Shown here piece by piece: positions 42,473 through 50,990 of a DNA stretch of 64,000 bases. Under the pieces are notes generated by a model. It made no database searches. It was not told the origin of the DNA and saw nothing but the letters and a program-made list of their open reading frames with translations. Numbering within the stretch: the stretch's first letter is position 1; each line of letters opens with the position of its first letter. Source of the DNA: Methanobacteriota archaeon (lineage in GTDB: Archaea; Halobacteriota; Methanomicrobia; Methanomicrobiales; Methanoculleaceae); assembly GCA_016841955.1 (NCBI GenBank), contig JAENYE010000003.1, forward strand, positions 250,497 to 314,496, given 5' to 3'. The translations under genes and the position numbers were made by a program.

Positions 42473-44128
42473 TCACGGCACCCCGGAGGTGACCGCCACG
42501 TTCTCAAAAGTCACCGCTCCGGCGGGCACCGTGTTTGTGAGGATCACACCGTTGGTGAACGGCGCGAGGCTTGCGGAGACGATCTCCATATCCTTGATCC
42601 GGACGTTTTTAGTGCGATCGCCCTCGATCACGAACGGTTTTGCCGTGTCCGAGACAATACGGCCAGAGTATTCGACATTTTCGTTATTCCTCGCCCATAT
42701 CAGCGTTTCAGCCCGGTCGCCCGAAGCATAGATATTCACCACGGAATTGGCGAGCGGTCCCCCCTGCGATCCTCCGAGGTTTGTCGCCTTTCCATCGATC
42801 CCTGCCGGGTTCTCCAGGCGGAAGTTCTTAATCCAGACGTCGCTTGCGAGGTCGATATTGAGGCCGTAGCCGTGCGAATCGATGCTCGAGCAGTTCTCGA
42901 GCACCAGGGACGGGGCTATCGACCGGGTCGGAGCAGCGTAGAACGATGCCGGCTGGATGATCTGGTAATCGGTCTTTCCGGCGCCGACGTTTCGGTCGAC
43001 GCAACTGTAGAGCTTGCCGCCGTTGGTGGCGTAGAACCCGTGCCGGCTGTTCCCCTCAGAGTAACAGCTGATGAAGGTGATGTCGCCCCTGGGGGCGTAG
43101 TAACCGCACCCGAAGTAGTGCGTCGAGGTATCGTCCTCCCGGTAGGACTTCACCGGGTAGGCTTTCTGCCCGTTATTCTTGCTGATGCAGTTCTCGAGGA
43201 TGCAGTCCCGCTTCTCGGGGTCCCACTCGAAGTGGAACCCGGACTCCAGGTTGCCTTCGGCGAGGCAGTTCGTCACGCGGAGGCCCTCGATGTCGTTCTG
43301 CTCCGCAAAGTCGAACCCGGTCACCCAGGGGTTGAACGCCCCGTACCTGCCGCAGTTGATCGCGGCGCAGTTCTCGTAGCGGATGTCCCTGATCGTCGTG
43401 TTCGTCGTTCCCCAGGCGTTGTGGAGGAAGCCGTAGGTCCCGGTGTCCACGGCCTTGCAGTTGACGAACTCGACGTCCTCAAGGGTCGGCGCATAGACGT
43501 CCGGGTCGTGCAGCAGGAGGAAGACCGCCTGGGTGCTCGCATCGGCGGTCCCCTCGACGGCCAGGACCTTCGCGTGGCTCGCATAGATAGTGACGACGCC
43601 GAGCCAGGGATCGGTCCCGGTCTTCGGGTATCCGGTGCCCCGGACGTGGAAGTTATAGAGCGTGACGGATTCGCTGGAGACGTGGAGCCGCCCGTTCCGG
43701 CTGAACTCGAGGAACGTCGCGTTGGGCCCCTCCCCGCGAAGCATGGAGTTCGCACAGGGGTAGATGCTCCCGGCGCAATCGAACGTGCCTTCGGAGAGAG
43801 CGACCGTGCCGCCCGACGACGGCAGCGCATCGAACGCCTCCTGGATGTCGTGTTGATCGTCGGTACCGTCACAGATGTAGTCTGCCTGTGCCTTCGCCAC
43901 AGGGCTGCTGTCGCTTGCGGCGACTACGACCGTCGGCCCGGGGACCTCCGGGGGCACTACCGGTGTCGTGGGAATCGGGGTGATCGGCGGGGGCGGAGGG
44001 GGCGGGGGCACCGGGACCGGCGGGTAAAAGTGGATGACCAGCACGACGGCGCCGATCACCGTCAGTATGATCGCGATGGCGATGAGGATGTGTCTGCCTC
44101 TGGCCCCCAGATGTAGTCTTGCCGACAT
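42473..44128 (-). CDS. Membrane-anchored beta-helix protein with polyproline stalk (paralogue C)
   Basis: The 551-residue protein has one N-terminal membrane helix (about residues 12-33; HILIAIAIILTVIGAVVLVI) without a clear cleavage site. A polyproline stalk follows (PPVPVPPPPPPPPITPIP). The beta-helix domain starts at ADYICDGTDDQHDIQEAFDA and shares TYGFLHNAWGTTNTTIRDIR and LESGFHFEWDPEKRD with its paralogues. It should be displayed outside the cell on a rigid stalk. No catalytic site could be assigned. Bases 43271-43454 are identical to part of the next gene. The gap to that gene (44129-44398) shows nothing else. Confidence 0.83.
   Translation of the reverse strand: MSARLHLGARGRHILIAIAIILTVIGAVVLVIHFYPPVPVPPPPPPPPITPIPTTPVVPPEVPGPTVVVAASDSSPVAKAQADYICDGTDDQHDIQEAFDALPSSGGTVALSEGTFDCAGSIYPCANSMLRGEGPNATFLEFSRNGRLHVSSESVTLYNFHVRGTGYPKTGTDPWLGVVTIYASHAKVLAVEGTADASTQAVFLLLHDPDVYAPTLEDVEFVNCKAVDTGTYGFLHNAWGTTNTTIRDIRYENCAAINCGRYGAFNPWVTGFDFAEQNDIEGLRVTNCLAEGNLESGFHFEWDPEKRDCILENCISKNNGQKAYPVKSYREDDTSTHYFGCGYYAPRGDITFISCYSEGNSRHGFYATNGGKLYSCVDRNVGAGKTDYQIIQPASFYAAPTRSIAPSLVLENCSSIDSHGYGLNIDLASDVWIKNFRLENPAGIDGKATNLGGSQGGPLANSVVNIYASGDRAETLIWARNNENVEYSGRIVSDTAKPFVIEGDRTKNVRIKDMEIVSASLAPFTNGVILTNTVPAGAVTFENVAVTSGVP
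43271..43454 (-). repeat. 184-base identical segment shared by paralogues C and D
   Basis: Reading base by base, 43271-43454 equals 45134-45317 without a difference, while flanking parts of the same genes differ often. All codon third positions match too, which indicates gene conversion or very recent duplication of this patch. Confidence 0.9.
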
Positions 44129-44398
44129 GGGACTATGACCTGTCCGTTACTTTTTCGACGTCGCCAGGGTATTCATTGGACCGTCAGGACACGGGATCGA
44201 GAGAGCCCGCAAAGCCTTCTGCCCGGCTCATACCCCTATGGCACAGAAGTACCATTTAAGGATTTACCTGACCCGCTGCCACCGAAGGGTCCGGCTCGGA
44301 AGCCGGGGGAGGCAACGGCAGGGTTTGCGTCCCGGGACAGGTAAAGATTCCAAACGTGCTGGTTTTCAGCACAGGGGCATCCCGGATACCCCCGATCC

Positions 44399-45940
44399 CT
44401 ATGCCGTGCTGCTGGCCGGCAGCACCTCCAGATCGGTCAGGTCCGCACCGCCCGGCAGGGTCCACTCGACCACCACCGGCCGGGCGGCATCGGAGACGAC
44501 CCGCCCGGAATACGTGACGTTTCTGTTGTTCACGATGTACACCAGTGTCTGCGGACGGTCTCCCGATGCGGCAAGGTCGATGGTCGAGTTGGAGACGCCC
44601 GCATCGATCGTCGAGTTCACCGGGAGTTCGCCGGAGGGGCACCCCAGTATCGCCCCGATACCGTCGATGCCTGCCGGATTGACCATGGTGAAGTCCCTGA
44701 TGAGCGCGTTATTCGTGCCGCAGACGAAGAGGGCCCAACCGTTCGAATCGAGACTCCGGCAGTGGTCCATCACGACGGAAGGGTTCTCCGAGACAGGCAG
44801 AGACTGGAGGATACAGTAAGAAATGGGTTTTGCGCTGGCCGAAACACGCCCGGTGCCGCTCTCGGTACAGTTGTAGAGGAGCATGCCGTCCGGGTTGATG
44901 ACGAAGAACCCGAACGCACCGTTCCCCTCGGCCCGGCAGTCTACCAGGGATACCTGCCCTCCCGGGAGGTAGAAGCCCGACCCGAAGAAGTCCGGGTCGC
45001 CCAGCAGATAGTCCTCGGGACAGGGTTTCTGCCCGTTGTCCCTGCTCGAGCAGTTGATAAAGACGCAGTCCCGCTTCGCCGGGTTCCACTCGAAATGGAA
45101 CCCGGACTCCAGGCTGCCTTCGGCGAGGCAGTCCGTCACGCGGAGGCCCTCGATGTCGTTCTGCTCCGCAAAGTCGAACCCGGTCACCCAGGGGTTGAAC
45201 GCCCCGTACCTGCCGCAGTTGATCGCGGCGCAGTTCTCGTAGCGGATGTCCCTGATCGTCGTGTTCGTCGTTCCCCAGGCGTTGTGGAGGAAGCCGTAGG
45301 TCCCGGTGTCCACGGCCCGGCAGTTGACGAACTCCACGTCTTCGAGGATGGGGGCGTAGATGTTCGGGTTGTGGAGCAGGAGGAAGACCGCCTGGATGCT
45401 CGCGTCGGCGGTACCCGTGACGTTGTGGACCCGGGTGCCGCTCGCATAGACGGTAAGCACGCCAAGCCACTGGCTGAGATCGAGGGTCGTATTCGTACTC
45501 GCATTCACGTAGCCGGACCCCGCGATATGAAACCCGTCCAGGGTAACGTGCTCCTCCGAGACGTTGAGCATCCCGTTCCGGCTGAACTCGAGAGACGTTT
45601 TTTCCGGACCCTGGCCCTTGAGCGTCGCTCCCGCCGCCGGGGCGATGCTCCCCGAACAGTTGAACGTGCCCTCTGAGAGAACGACCGTGCCGCCGTCCGG
45701 CAGTGCGGCGAGCGCCGCCTGGATCTCGGCCTGGTCGTCGAGACCGTCACAGGTGTAGTTCGCCTGTGCCTTCGCCACAGGGCTGCTGTCGCCTGCCGCC
45801 ACAACGAGCGACGCCACAGGTGCTGCAGCAACACCCTGGACAAGCAGGAAGCTGATAACCACGCCGACCAGCAGGTCCGTGCCGGTCGGGCGTGTGCGGG
45901 GCGGGTCTGCCGGTTTTTCATGCAGGCGGGTAGTCATCAC
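44399..45940 (-). CDS. Secreted beta-helix protein (paralogue D)
   Basis: The 513-residue protein has an N-terminal positive region and a hydrophobic signal (residues 23-41; LLVGVVISFLLVQGVAA). A beta-helix follows, starting ANYTCDGLDDQAEIQAALAA, with coils NVTGTADASIQAVFLLLHN, TYGFLHNAWGTTNTTIRDIR, GFDFAEQNDIEGLRVTDCLA and LESGFHFEWNPAKRD. The C-terminal coils differ from the paralogues (LLYNCTESGTGRVSASAK). It is presumably exported. The ATG at 45940 has GAGGAG 5 bases upstream. It is separated from paralogue C by 270 bases and transcribed in the same direction. Its substrate is unknown. Confidence 0.83.
   Translation of the reverse strand: MMTTRLHEKPADPPRTRPTGTDLLVGVVISFLLVQGVAAAPVASLVVAAGDSSPVAKAQANYTCDGLDDQAEIQAALAALPDGGTVVLSEGTFNCSGSIAPAAGATLKGQGPEKTSLEFSRNGMLNVSEEHVTLDGFHIAGSGYVNASTNTTLDLSQWLGVLTVYASGTRVHNVTGTADASIQAVFLLLHNPNIYAPILEDVEFVNCRAVDTGTYGFLHNAWGTTNTTIRDIRYENCAAINCGRYGAFNPWVTGFDFAEQNDIEGLRVTDCLAEGSLESGFHFEWNPAKRDCVFINCSSRDNGQKPCPEDYLLGDPDFFGSGFYLPGGQVSLVDCRAEGNGAFGFFVINPDGMLLYNCTESGTGRVSASAKPISYCILQSLPVSENPSVVMDHCRSLDSNGWALFVCGTNNALIRDFTMVNPAGIDGIGAILGCPSGELPVNSTIDAGVSNSTIDLAASGDRPQTLVYIVNNRNVTYSGRVVSDAARPVVVEWTLPGGADLTDLEVLPASSTA
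45134..45317 (-). repeat. 184-base identical segment, second copy
   Basis: This is the partner of 43271-43454, 1863 bases away in direct orientation. It encodes the coils between VTDCLAE and CRAVDTGTYG in the protein. Confidence 0.9.
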
Positions 45941-46245
45941 GCTCCTCGGGCATACCTATCTGGAACTCCACCCCTCGTATAGTTACAGGGATATAAAAAT
46001 CAATGGGAGAGGAAATGGCCATATACCCGCGAGGCTCCAGGTTTCAGACAAAACGTGCACCAGACCGCACGGGAACCGGCCCGGATACCCGGGATAAACC
46101 CCCGCATCTCCCGGACCGACAATTGGGGGCCGGGGCCGCTCTCAATGCAGGAGGCGGAGAAACATGGCCGGGCCGGCCGAATAGCGAGGGGATGCGGGTC
46201 GCCGGTGGAATTGTATATAATGGAATACAATATTTACTGGAATAT
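45941..46245. other. Divergent promoter region
   Basis: The 305 bases between paralogue D (minus) and the zinc-finger protein gene (plus) hold a clear TATA box TTGTATATAATGG at 46211-46223. It sits about 26-32 bases before the ATG at 46246 and fits a leaderless start. On the other side GATATAAAAATC near 45990 may serve paralogue D. An in-frame extension of the plus-strand gene through this region has a random-looking translation and is rejected. Confidence 0.6.
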
Positions 46246-46851
46246 ATGTCCAGCAAGAAGGAAGTCACCATCGGGATCACCATCAACCTCGAGAACTATG
46301 AAAACCTCCGCCTCGAGGTCGAGGGCGATGTAGAGACCCGTGAGGATGTGGACGACCTTATCACGTTCCTCGACGGGATCCTTGCCCGGCTCGGGCGCGG
46401 CGATCCGGCGACCGCCGAGCGCGTGGATGCATACCGGCGGCGCGTTCTCGCGACCCGGCCTGCAAAGCCGCAGGCACCGGCCCGGGAGGAGAAGACTGCC
46501 GCGCCGGCGCCACCGGCAGCCCCGGTGACGGAACCGGCACACCGGGAGGAAGAGAAAGCCTGCCCTTCGCCCGACGTCATCGAGAGAGCGATCCCGGCTG
46601 CGCCGGAGCACCCGGAGCCGCCCCGGATTCCCAAACCACCCGCAAAACCTGAGGAGAAGGTTCCGGCACAGCCGGAGGCGGCCCCGGAACAGGCCCCACC
46701 GGTGCAGGAACCGGTCACGGCAAAGCCGCCCGCCGCCCCGGCGGAGGATGTCTGCGAGATGTGTGGAGCAGAAGTGACAAAATCACAGGCAAAGCTCTCT
46801 CAGCTCTTCATGAACAAAACCCTCTGCAAGAAGTGCATGGAACAGCCGTAA
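46246..46851 (+). CDS. Protein with C-terminal zinc finger and Pro/Ala-rich linker, next to orc1/cdc6
   Basis: The 201-residue protein has three parts. Residues 1-70 form a predicted alpha/beta domain (KKEVTIGITINLENYENLRL, DVDDLITFLDGILARLGRGD). A long disordered linker rich in Pro, Ala and Glu follows (about 75-165). The C-terminus is a small zinc finger, CEMCGAEVTKSQAKLSQL ending in CKKCMEQP. The two CxxC pairs are 24 residues apart and fit a treble-clef or ribbon. I do not know the family's function. The layout suggests a DNA- or protein-binding role. The start is fixed by the TATA box upstream. The initiator gene follows after 74 bases with its own promoter. Confidence 0.73.
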   Translation: MSSKKEVTIGITINLENYENLRLEVEGDVETREDVDDLITFLDGILARLGRGDPATAERVDAYRRRVLATRPAKPQAPAREEKTAAPAPPAAPVTEPAHREEEKACPSPDVIERAIPAAPEHPEPPRIPKPPAKPEEKVPAQPEAAPEQAPPVQEPVTAKPPAAPAEDVCEMCGAEVTKSQAKLSQLFMNKTLCKKCMEQP

Positions 46852-46925
46852 GTCCTGCAGGGTCCGCGCGATGAAGGAAAAGCAACCTGGAGGATATAAA
46901 TACTACTGTACCCGAGGATTGTATA

Positions 46926-48068
46926 ATGAAGAAGAACCTGCTCATGTGGGACGAGACGCTTTTTCGGGACCCTGAAGTCTTCGAGATCGACTACGTCCCC
47001 GAGCAGTTCAACCACCGTGACGCCCAGATCACGGAGCTCGCGTTCCAGGTCAAGCCGGGCATGCGGGGAGCGAGGCCGCTCAACACCATCTGCCGGGGCC
47101 TCCCGGGGACGGGGAAGACGACGAGCGTCAGGAAAGTCCTCGCCGAGATCGAGGAGGCCACGAAGAAACTCGTCCCCGTCTACATCAACTGCCAGATCGA
47201 CAACACCAAGTTCGCTATCTTCTCGCAGATCTACCGCCGGGTCACCGGGCACCCGCCGCCGGCGTCAGGCACGTCGTTCAAGCAGGTCTTCGACGCCATA
47301 GCCCGGGTCCTGCAGCGGGAGGAGCAGGTGCTCCTTGTGGCGCTCGACGACGCAAACTACCTTCTCTACGAGAACGAGATCAACCAGGTGCTCTATCCGC
47401 TGCTGCGCTCCCACGAGGCCTACCCGGGCGTCCGGATCGGCGTGATTGCCATCGTCAGCGACATGTCCGTCACCCTGCAGAGCGAGGTGGACGCCCGGGT
47501 GGCATCGGTCTTCCGACCCACCGAGATCTACTTCCCTCCCTACTCGGAGGAGGAGGTTCACGGCATTCTGGAGGAGCGGGTCCTGCAGGGGCTCTACCCG
47601 AACGTCCTCCGGCCCGATACGCTGGACCTCGTGGTGGAGCAGACGATGAAGAGCGGCGACCTCCGCGTCGGCATCGACCTCCTCAAGCGTGCGGCCCTGA
47701 ACGCCGAGAAGGGGGCACGCCGCTCCGTCGAGCGGGAGGACGTCTGCAAGGCGTACGAGGTTTCCCGCTATCTGCACCTCGCGTTCTCGCTTCGGGCGCT
47801 CAAGGCGGAGGAGCGGGAGGTGTTAGCCGGGATCGCGGAGATGTCGGCCCGCGACGACCGGGAGATGAACGCCGGCGACGTCTACCGTTTCGTCAAAGAG
47901 CAGGTGGGAGTCAGCTACACCAAGTATTACGAGATGATCCAGAAGTTTGATTCGATGCGGCTCTTGAACCTCCACTACCGCCAGGGGAGGGGGCGGACCC
48001 GGCTGATCAGTCTCCGTTACGACCCCGGACGCGTGCTGGAGCACCTGCGGCCGGAGCAGACGATTTGA
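46926..48068 (+). CDS. Orc1/Cdc6-type replication initiator
   Basis: The 380-residue AAA+ protein has Walker A GLPGTGKTTSVRKVL at about residues 58-72, Walker B VLLVALDDANYLL at about 136-148, the sensor region GVIAIVSDMS, and the sensor-2 area SGDLRVGIDLLKRAA. A C-terminal winged helix follows (residues about 300-375; VSYTKYYEMIQKFDSMRLL). These proteins bind origin boxes and load the MCM helicase. The Walker B has DD instead of DE, as in several archaeal paralogues. TATA (GATATAAATAC, 46893-46903) lies about 25-33 bases before the ATG, which suggests a leaderless mRNA. I saw no clear set of origin recognition boxes near the gene, so this need not be the main origin-linked copy. Confidence 0.9.
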   Translation: MKKNLLMWDETLFRDPEVFEIDYVPEQFNHRDAQITELAFQVKPGMRGARPLNTICRGLPGTGKTTSVRKVLAEIEEATKKLVPVYINCQIDNTKFAIFSQIYRRVTGHPPPASGTSFKQVFDAIARVLQREEQVLLVALDDANYLLYENEINQVLYPLLRSHEAYPGVRIGVIAIVSDMSVTLQSEVDARVASVFRPTEIYFPPYSEEEVHGILEERVLQGLYPNVLRPDTLDLVVEQTMKSGDLRVGIDLLKRAALNAEKGARRSVEREDVCKAYEVSRYLHLAFSLRALKAEEREVLAGIAEMSARDDREMNAGDVYRFVKEQVGVSYTKYYEMIQKFDSMRLLNLHYRQGRGRTRLISLRYDPGRVLEHLRPEQTI

Positions 48069-48117
48069 TAATCCTTATCTGTTCCCCCACCGTTTGTATT
48101 CTGATGAGGTTTTCCAC

Positions 48118-49065
48118 ATGCTCAGCGTGAACGAACTGGCACTGGATATTTTTGAGGAGCTCTTCGAATACGCCGAGGAACTTCATGCCGTCCCGCACGA
48201 GCTCGACAACGGCGCACGCATCGTTGACTGCGGCGTCAGTACGACCGGCGGGTACCTGACGGGAAGACGGTTCACCGAGATCTGCATGGGCGGGCTCGGC
48301 GAGGTCGACATCACCATGGGCCGGATCAGGGACATCCCGATCCCGTTCATCGAGGTCAGCACCGATTTCCCGTCCATTGCATGCCTCGGCGCCCAGAAGG
48401 CGGGTTGGACGGTCAGCGTCAACAAGTACTTCGCCATGGGCAGCGGCCCCGCACGGGCGCTCTCCTTAAAGCCCAAGCACACCTACGAGGTCATCGACTA
48501 CGAGGATGAATTCGATTACGCGGTCATCTGCCTCGAGAGCGACCACCTCCCGAACGCCGGCGTGATGGAGAATATCGCCGAAGCCTGCAACGTGGACGTG
48601 GCGAACACCTGCGCGGTCGTCGCCCCCACGGCATCGCTCGTCGGCTCGATCCAGGTCGCGGGCCGTTGCGTCGAGACCGCGATCTACAAGCTGAACGAAC
48701 TCGGATTCGACACGAGGAAGATCACCGCGGGTATCGGCCACGCCCCGATCGCCCCCGTCAAGAAGGACGGCACGAAGGCGATGGGCTGCACCAACGACGC
48801 CACGATCTACCACGGCAGCATCATGCTGACGATGAACGCCCCGGAGATCAAGGACTACCTGGATCGGATCCCGAGCAACAAGTCCAAGGGGTACGGAAAA
48901 CCGTTCTACGATATCTTCAAGGAAGCCAACTTCGACTTCTACCAGATCGACACCTCGCTCTTCTCCCCGGCCGAGGTGGTCATCAACGAGCTCTCCGAGG
49001 GTGCCGTCTACCACGTGGGAGCCGTCAACCCCGAAGTGACGCTGAAGTCCTTCGGGTTTATCTGA
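48118..49065 (+). CDS. mch: Methenyltetrahydromethanopterin cyclohydrolase
   Basis: The 315-residue protein matches Mch along its length: SVNELALDIFEELFEYAEEL, DCGVSTTGGYLTGRRFTEIC, MGGLGEVDITMGR, FPSIACLGAQKAGWTV, KYFAMGSGPARALSLKPK, and NDATIYHGSIMLTM. It interconverts N5-formyl- and N5,N10-methenyl-tetrahydromethanopterin in CO2 reduction to methane, in the cytoplasm. The ATG at 48118 has GAGGT 7 bases upstream and gives the family's usual length of about 316. An in-frame start at 48094 would add 8 residues. It is a single-gene unit with a T7 terminator just after the stop. Together with RFAP synthase it marks the organism as a methanogen. Confidence 0.96.
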   Translation: MLSVNELALDIFEELFEYAEELHAVPHELDNGARIVDCGVSTTGGYLTGRRFTEICMGGLGEVDITMGRIRDIPIPFIEVSTDFPSIACLGAQKAGWTVSVNKYFAMGSGPARALSLKPKHTYEVIDYEDEFDYAVICLESDHLPNAGVMENIAEACNVDVANTCAVVAPTASLVGSIQVAGRCVETAIYKLNELGFDTRKITAGIGHAPIAPVKKDGTKAMGCTNDATIYHGSIMLTMNAPEIKDYLDRIPSNKSKGYGKPFYDIFKEANFDFYQIDTSLFSPAEVVINELSEGAVYHVGAVNPEVTLKSFGFI

Positions 49066-49069
49066 ACTC

Positions 49070-49076
49070 TTTTTTT
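49070..49076 (+). terminator. T7 terminator after mch
   Basis: An uninterrupted T7 run begins 5 bases after the mch stop codon. The next 290 bases up to the tRNA hold no supported gene. Confidence 0.6.
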
Positions 49077-49368
49077 GCAAGACCCCTTCGATGGTCGGTC
49101 CCGGCAGGCTCCCTTCCCGGAGATTCCGATGAGCGTGCGGGTGAGTGCGAACCAAGAAGGGCGGGGTGAGAGATCCCGTGAAGGGCGATAGGGGCCGGTT
49201 TGCGGTGGCGGACCGGGAGGTTCCCCGGTCCCGGGGAGCCGGACACCTGCCCGGGGATATACGATGCGGTTCTCCGGAACCTCTTTTCGAGGAGTGCTTC
49301 GAGCCCCGGAATTCCCGGCAGACAACACGTTTATCCGTCACGGTGCAAAACACTATAAGGCATCCGCG

Positions 49369-49442
49369 GGGCTTGTGGTCTAGCTGGTTATGACGTCGCC
49401 CTTACACGGCGAAGATCGCCGGTTCGAATCCGGCCAGGCCCA
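49369..49442 (+). tRNA. tRNA-Val (anticodon TAC)
   Basis: The 74 bases fold as a tRNA. The acceptor GGGCTTG pairs with CAGGCCC (one G-T wobble), the anticodon stem TCGCC/GGCGA encloses CTTACAC (anticodon TAC, reading GTA), and the T-arm is GCCGG-TTCGAAT-CCGGC. The discriminator base is A and CCA is not encoded. No intron is present. Confidence 0.95.
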
Positions 49443-49633
49443 TTGCAGTACGGCACTGCAGGCGGCGTCGCTCCCCTACCTGCCCTCTTCTTCGTCCCGG
49501 ACTACCCACCAACAGCGACAGGCGGCATTGCCGGCACTCCCGCGCAAGCGGGAGGAATGCGTACGGCTGCAGGAGAATTTCGAAGATCGAAACCTATATA
49601 ATACAGGTCGTTTAACCACCGTCGCGGTGTACC

Positions 49634-49843
49634 ATGAAGTTAAGTGCAAGAAACCAACTCCCGGGAAAAGTAACGAAGATTGAGACAGGGATGGTCACCG
49701 CAGAGGTCGTCATCGAGCTGGACGGCGGCGGGGAGCTCATCGCGGTCATCACGAAAAAGTCCGTGGAGAACCTCGGGATTGCCGTCGGCAAGAAAGTCTA
49801 CGCCGTGGTCAAGTCGACCGAGGTCATGGTCGCCATCGACTGA
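49634..49843 (+). CDS. Molbindin (Mop/TOBE-domain molybdate-binding protein)
   Basis: The 69-residue protein is one TOBE (Mop) domain: MKLSARNQLPGKVTKIETGM, TAEVVIELDGGGELIAVITK and NLGIAVGKKVYAVVKSTEVM. Molbindins assemble into hexamers that store molybdate or tungstate in the cytoplasm, or sense it. TATA (CTATATAATAC, 49594-49604) lies about 35 bases upstream, giving a very short leader. A hairpin and T6 follow the stop. The molybdate importer modABC lies 10 kb to the right and its ATPase lacks a TOBE domain, so this protein may complement that system. Such metal is needed by nitrogenase and by formylmethanofuran and formate dehydrogenases. Confidence 0.92.
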   Translation: MKLSARNQLPGKVTKIETGMVTAEVVIELDGGGELIAVITKKSVENLGIAVGKKVYAVVKSTEVMVAID

Positions 49844-49861
49844 GAAAAACTCATCTTTTTT
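49841..49861 (+). terminator. Hairpin/T6 terminator after molbindin
   Basis: TGAG (49841-49844, including the stop codon) pairs with CTCA (49850-49853), followed by T6 (49856-49861). Confidence 0.55.
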
Positions 49862-49913
49862 ACCCCCGCGGCAGGCAGCAACGCATAAATACGCCGGCAA
49901 CCGTTTTGCCGAC

Positions 49914-50456
49914 ATGCCCCCGCGGGAACGCCGAGATACCGGCACCATGGTACAGGAATACTCCCCCCTGCTGATCGCAGTCCTCATCTGCGTCGTGCTC
50001 ACCGGCACCATCATCGTCTACGGCCTCCTCATGGACTGGGGCCCACCGCCTCCAAAACAGCCTACCCCGCCTCCGGCCCCGACCGCAACGCCGGGAACAC
50101 CGGTCACGACGGGGGCTCCGGTGCCGACCGCTCCCCGCTCGTTCTCCATCAGCGTCACGCCCGGAACTGCCACGGCCCGGCCCGGCGATACGGTCAGGTT
50201 CACCCTCATGGTACACCCCGAAGGCGGCTTTGCCGCACCTGTCGAGGTCAAGGTCTTCGCTACGGCGCTCGGGGGCGTGTTCCGCGACAACCATGACCTC
50301 GGCACGGTCACCCCACCCTACCCGCCGCTCACGTACGAGGTCGTGGCGCCCGACCTCCCGCCCCTCGTCTCCACCGCAACCGTGGACGCCACGGTGACGG
50401 CAACCGGAGGGGGGATCGTGCGGACAGAGCGGGTGCAACTGGTCATCCTGCGATAA
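49914..50456 (+). CDS. Membrane-anchored protein with an extracellular Ig-like/beta-sandwich domain
   Basis: The 180-residue protein has one N-terminal membrane helix (YSPLLIAVLICVVLTGTIIV) and a Pro/Thr-rich stalk (PPPPKQPTPPPAPTATPGTP). A beta-sandwich-like domain of about 110 residues follows (FSISVTPGTATARPGDTVRF, VEVKVFATALGGVF, VDATVTATGGGIVRTERVQL). The domain looks Ig-like or bacterial-Ig-like and is probably displayed outside the cell. I chose the ATG at 49914 because CATAAATACG lies about 26 bases upstream (leaderless). An in-frame ATG at 49947 is the alternative. The function is unknown. Confidence 0.75.
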   Translation: MPPRERRDTGTMVQEYSPLLIAVLICVVLTGTIIVYGLLMDWGPPPPKQPTPPPAPTATPGTPVTTGAPVPTAPRSFSISVTPGTATARPGDTVRFTLMVHPEGGFAAPVEVKVFATALGGVFRDNHDLGTVTPPYPPLTYEVVAPDLPPLVSTATVDATVTATGGGIVRTERVQLVILR

Positions 50457-50990
50457 ACGCCGGCACGGTATACCGACCGGCACGGCCTTTGCAGGCGGAT
50501 CCCGGGATGTTCCGGGCCATATCCCCGCGATCATGCCCCCGCATTCCGGATGCCCCGGCGCGATCTCCCGAAATTGTCCTCGAATCCCTGAAGATCTTCC
50601 AAATTGAAGGGCATTTCCGAGCGCTCCGCACGGCCGGCAGGACGGTTTCAGGGGTCGGCTGACATTACGGGCGATCGAGAGAATCTCTATGATCTGGAGA
50701 GATTATCGCAAACCCCTTGATTTCCACTGGAGATCCAGGCGCACCCCCTGTAGTGGCCCGGAGGGACCGGGACGCTGCCTTCACCGGCAGTTCCTGATAC
50801 CGGCAAACGCCGTATCTCCCCCAGAAGCAATCGCAATTAGACGGTGCCGGGGGAGCGAACCGCCGCGGCTCCGGGCGTTACGGTGATGAGAACATGACGG
50901 TATGCCGTATGAACGCTGCAAAATACCTTCATTGAGCGCCAGAGGATGAAGGCCGGGAGAAGTAAGAGGGATTTTGCAGGCAAAGAGAAG
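50457..50990. other. Intergenic region between convergent genes
   Basis: About 530 bases lie between the ends of the Ig-like protein gene and the SET gene on the other strand. Short frames on both strands are shadows or random. No RNA gene or repeat was recognised. Confidence 0.45.

Noticed and set aside
42200-44116. A 638-codon open frame on the plus strand.
   Set aside because: It is the complement of the well-supported beta-helix gene at 42473. Its translation is Val/Arg/Asp-rich with no family features, as expected from antisense of GC-rich DNA. The same holds for long plus-strand frames at 31994, 39071, 40499 and 44762.
46851-46925. Replication origin boxes beside orc1/cdc6.
   Set aside because: The 74-base gap holds a TATA box but no visible set of repeated origin recognition boxes, so no origin is called. 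A motif scan of the flanking 2 kb for archaeal ORB sequences would test this.
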